A stretch of DNA of 5,751 nt from Methanobacterium sp. (lineage in GTDB: Archaea > Methanobacteriota > Methanobacteria > Methanobacteriales > Methanobacteriaceae), in NCBI GenBank assembly GCA_028682985.1, contig JAJRAE010000177.1:1-5751 (forward strand), in the 5' to 3' direction. The notes beneath the pieces were generated by a model. That model made no database searches, was not told the origin of the DNA, and was given only the letters and a program-made list of their open reading frames with translations. The position numbers and the translations under genes were made by a program. Below, in pieces: positions 1-3,801 of the stretch; the first letter of the stretch is position 1, and each line of letters starts with the position of its first letter.

Positions 1-34
1 GAAAAAACTTTATAAGGAGTATGAAGATTACTAA
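1..34 (+). CDS. Possible C-terminal end of an upstream gene (partial)
   Basis: From position 2 one frame reads KKLYKEYEDY and stops at the TAA at 32-34. The charged, tyrosine-rich peptide is plausible as a protein C-terminus, but ten codons are too few to name a family or prove coding. A second frame, open from position 3 to a TAA at 81-83, competes with it and is described in the findings. Only one of the two is likely to be real. Confidence 0.25.
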   Translation, partial: KKLYKEYEDY

Positions 35-56
35 TAAATATAACATGTTATATAGT

Positions 57-66
57 GATATATATC
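57..66 (+). promoter_or_regulatory. TATA box for the phosphoesterase gene
   Basis: The AT stretch GATATATATC is centred about 26 bases upstream of the ATG at 88, the standard archaeal TATA-to-start distance if the transcript begins at the start codon. No Shine-Dalgarno-like sequence lies in the 15 bases before that ATG, so a leaderless mRNA fits. The box sits inside the 12-base palindrome TGATATATATCA (56-67), which could let a repressor compete with TBP. That role is inference. Confidence 0.45.
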
Positions 67-87
67 AACTGAGTATGAGTTAATATC

Positions 88-873
88 ATGCATAGTTATA
101 ATGGGAAATTAGTGGAATTACCAAAAAAAGGGAAAGCCTTAATTATAACAGATATCCATGGTAATCTAACCGATTTTAAGAAATTTATGCACATCTGGGA
201 TGAATACGAAGATATTAAAGATAACCATTTAATTCTTACTGGGGATTTCATCCATGCCATGGGTCTGGATAATGATAAATCAGTGGAGATACTGGAGTAT
301 GTTAAATTTCTCTGGGAGAATATCTCCAACATCCATGTGTTGCTGGGAAATCACGAATGGTCCACCATATCCAACAAATCTCTTTTCAAGGCGGGTATTA
401 ATCAGACCTATAATTTTGACACTCTCCTAAAGGATAAGTTCGGTGCAGATAACTGTGAGGAAAAATTACAGGAATACATAGAATTTTTTAAGAAACTCCC
501 AGTTGCTGTTAGAACTGCTAATGGAATATTCATAAGCCATGCTGGGCCCCCCACCAATATTAAGAGTGTGGATGAAATAGCCAACATCACCCATGATGGC
601 TACAACAGTGATAATCGTCCATTTTTCGAACTTATGTGGAACCGGTCCAACGACTTTGACAATAAACAGTTGAAGGATTTTCTGAAGGTAGTTGACTGTA
701 AGATGATGATTGTAGGACACACCCCAGTAGACGGCATTAAACTGGTGCATAAAAAACAACTGGTAGTCTCATCCAGTTATGGTAAAGGAAAAAAGGCATA
801 TGTGGTTCTTGATCTTGAAAAAAACATTAGAAGAAGTAAGGATCTATTGAATATGGTAAAATATATCAAATAG
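88..873 (+). CDS. PPP-like metallophosphoesterase (calcineurin-like phosphatase)
   Basis: This 261-residue soluble protein carries the ordered metal-binding motifs of the calcineurin-like phosphoesterase fold: D-I-H-G at 22-25, G-D at 52-53, G-N-H-E at 87-90, H-A-G-P at 151-154 and G-H-T at 210-212. D22, H24, D53, N88, H151 and H211 would hold two metals. HAGP and the L-M-W segment (182-184) resemble the PPP Ser/Thr phosphatase branch (HGG and LLW there), as does the length. The usual GDxxDRG is GDFIHAMG, so the second Asp and the phosphate-contacting Arg are missing. The substrate could therefore be a phosphoprotein or a small phosphoester such as a dinucleotide (ApaH-like enzymes share these motifs). 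There is no signal peptide, so it acts in the cytoplasm. The ATG at 88 is chosen because a TATA box lies 26 bases upstream. A nearby FHA protein and Ser/Thr kinase suggest a protein-dephosphorylation role, but that is inferred from context. Confidence 0.85.
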   Translation: MHSYNGKLVELPKKGKALIITDIHGNLTDFKKFMHIWDEYEDIKDNHLILTGDFIHAMGLDNDKSVEILEYVKFLWENISNIHVLLGNHEWSTISNKSLFKAGINQTYNFDTLLKDKFGADNCEEKLQEYIEFFKKLPVAVRTANGIFISHAGPPTNIKSVDEIANITHDGYNSDNRPFFELMWNRSNDFDNKQLKDFLKVVDCKMMIVGHTPVDGIKLVHKKQLVVSSSYGKGKKAYVVLDLEKNIRRSKDLLNMVKYIK

Positions 874-890
874 ATAGATATAGAACTGCT

Positions 891-899
891 TTAATTTTT
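891..899 (+). terminator. U-tract terminator after the phosphoesterase gene
   Basis: TTAATTTTT lies 18 bases after the TAG stop, in the short gap between two convergent genes. Euryarchaeal transcription commonly ends at such T-rich tracts without a hairpin. None is visible here. Confidence 0.35.
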
Positions 900-920
900 A
901 TATAAATTTCCAATGAATAT

Positions 921-926
921 AAAAAA
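921..926 (-). terminator. U-tract terminator after the FHA gene
   Basis: Six A residues on the plus strand give a run of six T on the minus strand, six bases after the FHA stop codon. This fits a euryarchaeal U-tract terminator and mirrors the one on the opposite strand in the same 58-base convergent gap. Confidence 0.35.
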
Positions 927-931
927 GGGAA

Positions 932-1489
932 TTATTTTAAATCCCAGAACTCATTATATTTGATGCGAAGGGATTTAGCCACCATGATTTCATCTCCATC
1001 ATTCAGTCTCTGAACGTCTTTACTCTCTAATGGGATTCCATTTACACTGGTTCCATTTTTGGTGTTTAAATCCTGTATATAGTATGATTTATCTTTGCGC
1101 ACGATTTTAAAGTGGTCTTTCCCAATGAAATATAGTTTATCAGAGGTTACCACGCCCAGAAAGTCTTCTCTACCTATAACTTTTTCAGCTCCGTTAACGA
1201 TTATGTTGTTGTTATTAGGTAGAATCAGTTTAGCCAGTGATTCATTATGATCAGACAGGCGAGTCTGGGTTGTTTTTAACATTTTGGACTGAGGTGAGAG
1301 TTTTTTATAAACTGATTCAATTAACACACCCGCTATTATGGCCATAACCAGAGCCAATACTATTTCCTGAGTTTCATTCTGAAGCCAGCCATAAACTCCA
1401 TTTAGACTCCATATGATGGCTACAATTATAACTACAGCAGCCAATACTATAATAACTCCAAAAAGTTGTGTGCGGTTCATCTGGATCAT
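932..1489 (-). CDS. Membrane-anchored FHA domain protein
   Basis: This 185-residue protein has two hydrophobic helices (about residues 9-29 and 43-60) followed by a positively charged YKK. That places the rest in the cytoplasm, with a short external loop. Residues 70-92 form a polar linker. Residues 93-178 form a forkhead-associated domain, a beta-sandwich that binds phosphothreonine peptides. The landmarks are I-G-R at 105-107, G-K-D-H-F at 123-127 in place of the usual S-R-x-H, and D-L-N-T-K-N-G-T at 140-147, with the second N-G at 150-151. The phosphate-contacting Arg (R107) and the NG pair are kept, but the Ser that normally contacts phosphothreonine is Gly123. It probably recruits phosphorylated partners to the membrane, perhaps products of the Ser/Thr kinase encoded about 2.3 kb away. 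The start is uncertain: TTG at 1492, ATG at 1489 and ATG at 1480 are in frame. ATG 1489 is preferred for its TATA spacing and lack of a Shine-Dalgarno site. Confidence 0.9.
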   Translation of the reverse strand: MIQMNRTQLFGVIIVLAAVVIIVAIIWSLNGVYGWLQNETQEIVLALVMAIIAGVLIESVYKKLSPQSKMLKTTQTRLSDHNESLAKLILPNNNNIIVNGAEKVIGREDFLGVVTSDKLYFIGKDHFKIVRKDKSYYIQDLNTKNGTSVNGIPLESKDVQRLNDGDEIMVAKSLRIKYNEFWDLK

Positions 1490-1510
1490 CAAATTATAAT
1501 CAATGACTAT

Positions 1511-1519
1511 AGTATATTT
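1511..1519 (-). promoter_or_regulatory. TATA box for the FHA gene
   Basis: On the minus strand AAATATACT is centred about 26 bases upstream of the ATG at 1489, consistent with a leaderless transcript. A second candidate, GTATATAA around 1532-1539, would start transcription about 20 bases before the ATG. Either implies that the FHA gene has its own promoter in the 78-base gap after the protease gene, although readthrough from the protease is possible. Confidence 0.35.
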
Positions 1520-1567
1520 GAGCTGATTTATTATATACGTTTGTCTCTTATATAACTTCTTAGACTT

Positions 1568-3163
1568 TTATTCCCTTTTCTTCAGGTATTTTTTATATCC
1601 CTGCAGATTTCCCTGTTTGTATCCTTTGCCATATAATTTTAAACCCTGTTCTTCTTTTAACTTTTCACCTGCATCCTTAATTCCAGCATTATACCCCTCT
1701 TCATAGGGTGTTAATTTTTTCTCGGAATTTGCAATGGCCATTAAAAATCTTAGAAAATTTTCTTTATCCTTTTTATCAACAGATTTATTAGTGGAATGTG
1801 TTGATGGTTCCAGAACCCCAATTTGGGCCTTCATTATTTCACTGGAATCACTGATTGATAAAACTCTAACCTGGGATTCACTGCCTTTATAAGTATTGCT
1901 GTTGGGTCTTGATTGATCATCAAAAGTTCGATTAATGGTTATACCGGGATAGGCATCACCTTCATCTCCAGTTAAATCCTTTTTAGCTGCTTCAAGTCCT
2001 AACTCTTTTATTGCTTTTGTTTTATCTTTCTGTAACTCGTTTTTACCATCTGATTGTATCAGGGTTATGAAGTAATTCTTGGGATCTGCATTAGGTTGCA
2101 GATTAACGCAGTGGTCTTCATCCACATGCCAAATTAAAAGACCGCTGTCAGGCAGGTAACTGTCAAATCCTTTTTTCTGCCGGTTTTCCAGAAGGAAATA
2201 TTCCTTTCCATCAGAATCTTTCACTTCCAATTTGTATATCATGCCGTCATCATTTATTATGGCTGGAATATCATAATCATTTGGTAAATTATTGATAATT
2301 GTCGGTTCCCTCCAGCCGAGATGAACCTTACACCATGCACTGGGATGGGCGGGAGTTTTACTACCATTTAGGAAACCACCGGCAGCCATTAAGCACCAGA
2401 ATCCGGCTATTGTTGAGTAATTATTATAAAAATCAGGTAATCCCAGAAGATGGCCCATTTCATGACAGATGCAACCTATATCTTCCAGGGGATACTCCGG
2501 TATCAGAACGTACCTATCCGCCCAAATACCTTTCTCCACTTCGATTGGATTTTTCAATTTAGCCTTATGGGGCCATATGGTCTTTACACTTAAATTGGTA
2601 TCCATTCCCTCCCCGGCATAGATTATGGTCAATAATTCTATTTTTCCATCTTTGGCGAAGGGTTTAAAGTTTACACCGTTAACTTTAGCCCTTTGAATGG
2701 TTTCCTCCACCAGTTTCATGGCCAGGGGGAAAGATCCTTTGACCGGTGTTTTATCAATATATTCATTTATATTCCGGGGTGCGATGAACCACTGGTTATT
2801 TACAGTACCGTCTATATCCAGCTGGTTATAGGAGGCTTCCAGGTAGTAATCCCTCATGCTCCTACCTGAACCTTTAGAAAAAAGTAAATCTTGGAAAAAT
2901 TCAGGACCCATAGTGTGTTTAACGTCCTTAAATTCTGTTAGGAGGACCAGTGCACTTTTATCCCCAATCATGGGTTCTATTTTCTTACAGGGGCCTACTT
3001 TGATGGGGGTTTCTTTTATGGAACCATATTTTTCAATAAGCTTTTGTTTCTGGTTTTTTAATATCTTTTTTTCCCGTTTCCTTTTTTGATTTAAAAAGTC
3101 GAAGGTTTCCTGGTCTAAACCGCCCTGAGCAGTGAATTCACTGGGATTAACACCTTTTTCCAT
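1568..3163 (-). CDS. M6-family (immune inhibitor A-like) zinc metalloprotease, no signal peptide
   Basis: Residue numbers count from the TTG at 3166. H-E-M-G-H-L-L-G-L-P-D at 235-245 is the HExxHxxGxxD zinc site of M6 peptidases, with H235, H239 and D245 as ligands and E236 as catalytic base. Other M6 hallmarks are G-R-S-M-R-D-Y-Y at 101-108 followed by a Q-L-D-I-D-G segment, a Met-turn-like C-L-M-A-A-G (258-263), L-L-E-N-R at 325-329 with G-L-L-I-W-H-V-D at 342-349, and G-D-E-G-D-A-Y-P-G at 400-408. Residues 25-48 are a charged, probably coiled-coil helix. Family members such as Bacillus InhA are secreted preproproteins. Here no signal peptide or membrane helix is seen, so a cytoplasmic protease is inferred. 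Cys232 and Cys234 sit directly before the zinc site. Residues 488-527 are a tail with two G-Y repeats shared with the 71-residue protein encoded divergently. The ATG at 3163 is chosen because a TATA box lies 27 bases upstream and no Shine-Dalgarno site is seen. TTG 3166 is the alternative. The frame stays open 26 further codons upstream without ATG or GTG. Confidence 0.92.
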   Translation of the reverse strand: MEKGVNPSEFTAQGGLDQETFDFLNQKRKREKKILKNQKQKLIEKYGSIKETPIKVGPCKKIEPMIGDKSALVLLTEFKDVKHTMGPEFFQDLLFSKGSGRSMRDYYLEASYNQLDIDGTVNNQWFIAPRNINEYIDKTPVKGSFPLAMKLVEETIQRAKVNGVNFKPFAKDGKIELLTIIYAGEGMDTNLSVKTIWPHKAKLKNPIEVEKGIWADRYVLIPEYPLEDIGCICHEMGHLLGLPDFYNNYSTIAGFWCLMAAGGFLNGSKTPAHPSAWCKVHLGWREPTIINNLPNDYDIPAIINDDGMIYKLEVKDSDGKEYFLLENRQKKGFDSYLPDSGLLIWHVDEDHCVNLQPNADPKNYFITLIQSDGKNELQKDKTKAIKELGLEAAKKDLTGDEGDAYPGITINRTFDDQSRPNSNTYKGSESQVRVLSISDSSEIMKAQIGVLEPSTHSTNKSVDKKDKENFLRFLMAIANSEKKLTPYEEGYNAGIKDAGEKLKEEQGLKLYGKGYKQGNLQGYKKYLKKRE

Positions 3164-3185
3164 CAACTCTTTAGTTTTTCTTATC

Positions 3186-3195
3186 TTTTTAAATA
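3186..3195 (-). promoter_or_regulatory. TATA box for the metalloprotease gene
   Basis: On the minus strand TATTTAAAAA is centred about 27 bases before the ATG at 3163, giving a transcript that would begin at or near the start codon. The region just upstream of the ATG has only a GAG abutting the start, so leaderless initiation is the simplest reading. Confidence 0.4.
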
Positions 3196-3240
3196 CAGAA
3201 GGATGCAGGTTCCTTTTTGGTGATGTGTTAGTAAATTTTT

Positions 3241-3252
3241 TGATTTAAATCA
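3241..3252. repeat. 12-base palindrome TGATTTAAATCA
   Basis: A perfect palindrome lies 78-89 bases upstream of the protease ATG. It shares the TGAT...ATCA arms and four-base AT centre with the palindrome at 56-67 that overlaps the phosphoesterase TATA box. It could be an operator, or its TTTAAAT core could be an alternative TATA element. A run of six G on the minus strand (C on plus, about 3255-3260) lies next to it. Confidence 0.35.
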
Positions 3253-3326
3253 GTCCCCCCTTAACTATTGATATAGTAACTATTTTTTATCTTTTATTAT
3301 CTGCTTATTTAATTCTTTTTCAAGTT

Positions 3327-3357
3327 TAATAATATATTATTAGAAATAGGTATTTCT
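3327..3357. repeat. Two abutting inverted repeats in the divergent promoter region
   Basis: TAATAATATATTATTA (3327-3342) is a perfect 16-base palindrome. It is followed, sharing one base, by AGAAATA-GG-TATTTCT (3342-3357), with perfect 7-base arms and a 2-base spacer. They lie between the protease and 71-residue-protein genes, about 40 bases upstream of the latter's TATA box, where a regulator of one or both genes could bind. The first is AT-only and could arise by chance. The second is more specific. Confidence 0.35.
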
Positions 3358-3395
3358 TACGCTTGAGTATTACTGGGGAGTTTATTATAGAAACA

Positions 3396-3405
3396 TTTAA
3401 AAATA
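3396..3405 (+). promoter_or_regulatory. TATA box for the 71-residue protein gene
   Basis: TTTAAAAATA, preceded by the purine-rich GAAAC that suits a BRE, is a good archaeal TATA element. It would start transcription near 3426, giving a leader of roughly 38 bases that includes a Shine-Dalgarno-like site. This contrasts with the apparently leaderless neighbours. Confidence 0.4.
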
Positions 3406-3451
3406 TGATAGTGATATTTAACAATAACAATTAATAAAAAAACCAAATTAT

Positions 3452-3458
3452 GGGGGGA
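3452..3458 (+). promoter_or_regulatory. Ribosome binding site that decides a TTG start
   Basis: GGGGGGA T lies five bases before the TTG at 3464 and can pair with the CU-rich 3' end of archaeal 16S rRNA (usual site GGAGGTGAT). The only nearby ATG (3450) is out of frame and overlaps this site, so the TTG is favoured. Confidence 0.5.
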
Positions 3459-3463
3459 TATTA

Positions 3464-3679
3464 TTGCCTAAAGGAAAAAGAAGCAAAGAATTTAATGAAG
3501 GATATGATGCAGCCATAGCTGATTTGTCTGAAGAAGAAAACAAGAAACTATTTATGGAAGGCTATAAAGCTGGTTTTAGAGATGGAGCTATGGCATTTGC
3601 TAAGGAAGTTAAAAATAGAGTTCCTTCCGATCTGAAACAAACGGATGATGAAACTCAGCCCTGGATATGGATGTGGTAA
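3464..3679 (+). CDS. Small protein with paired GYxxG repeats, related to the metalloprotease tail
   Basis: This is a 71-residue, soluble, strongly charged protein of unrecognised function. Two copies of one motif lie 20 residues apart: F-N-E-G-Y-D-A-A-I-A-D-L (10-21) and F-M-E-G-Y-K-A-G-F-R-D-G (30-41). The second runs as G33-x3-G37-x3-G41, a GX3 helix pattern also known in the deca-GX3 protein Yae1 and in FliH-type stalk proteins, where small residues pack helices together. The same unit occurs twice at the C-terminus of the neighbouring M6 protease (488-499 and 512-523). The protein ends in a disordered acidic stretch and an unusual tryptophan-rich P-W-I-W-M-W, which might be a docking or recognition tail. 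Translation begins at TTG behind a G-rich ribosome site. The divergent placement and shared repeat suggest it is a partner, adaptor or substrate of the protease. That is inference, and no family name is claimed. Confidence 0.75.
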   Translation: MPKGKRSKEFNEGYDAAIADLSEEENKKLFMEGYKAGFRDGAMAFAKEVKNRVPSDLKQTDDETQPWIWMW

Positions 3680-3690
3680 ATAACGTTAAT

Positions 3691-3710
3691 TCCTTTTATT
3701 TCATTTTTCT
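3691..3710 (+). terminator. T-rich terminator after the 71-residue protein gene
   Basis: The segment is mostly T, with runs of four and five, and starts 12 bases after the TAA stop. It fits a euryarchaeal U-tract terminator and suggests that the small gene and the downstream kinase are separate transcripts. Confidence 0.35.
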
Positions 3711-3754
3711 AACCACCTTTGATGGATTCGATAAATAGAAAGATATTTTAGTCA

Positions 3755-3766
3755 GATTAAATAATC
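3755..3766 (+). promoter_or_regulatory. Candidate TATA element for the kinase gene
   Basis: GATTAAATAATC is the best TATA-like stretch in the 122-base gap before the kinase. It has 5-base inverted arms around a 2-base centre and would start transcription near 3786. G-rich GGGGAA (3791-3796) could then serve as the ribosome site for the ATG at 3802. An alternative GGGTGA (3807-3812) would serve the in-frame ATG at 3823. Confidence 0.3.
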
Positions 3767-3801
3767 AACCATTAATTATTTTTTTAAAATGGGGAAACAA
3801 T

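Larger units (their letters stand above)
3164..3463. other. Divergent intergenic region between protease and small-protein genes
   Basis: These 300 bases contain no convincing gene on either strand. They hold the protease TATA box, the TGATTTAAATCA palindrome, a six-G run on the minus strand, two abutting inverted repeats, and the TATA box and ribosome site of the small-protein gene. The arrangement would allow coordinated control of the two divergent genes that share a repeat motif. Confidence 0.6.

Noticed and set aside
408..759. Minus-strand frames of 60 and 97 codons under the phosphoesterase
   Set aside because: They are antisense to a gene with all its family motifs, and no promoter or homology signal is visible.
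2299..2562. 87-codon plus-strand frame inside the protease gene
   Set aside because: It lies wholly opposite the strongly conserved zinc-site region of the M6 gene, has no ribosome site and reads as low-plausibility protein. It is an antisense shadow.
3163..3240. N-terminal extension of the protease upstream of TTG 3166
   Set aside because: The frame is open back to about 3244 on the minus strand, but contains no ATG or GTG, and the best TATA box would lie inside it. It is kept only as a start-site uncertainty.
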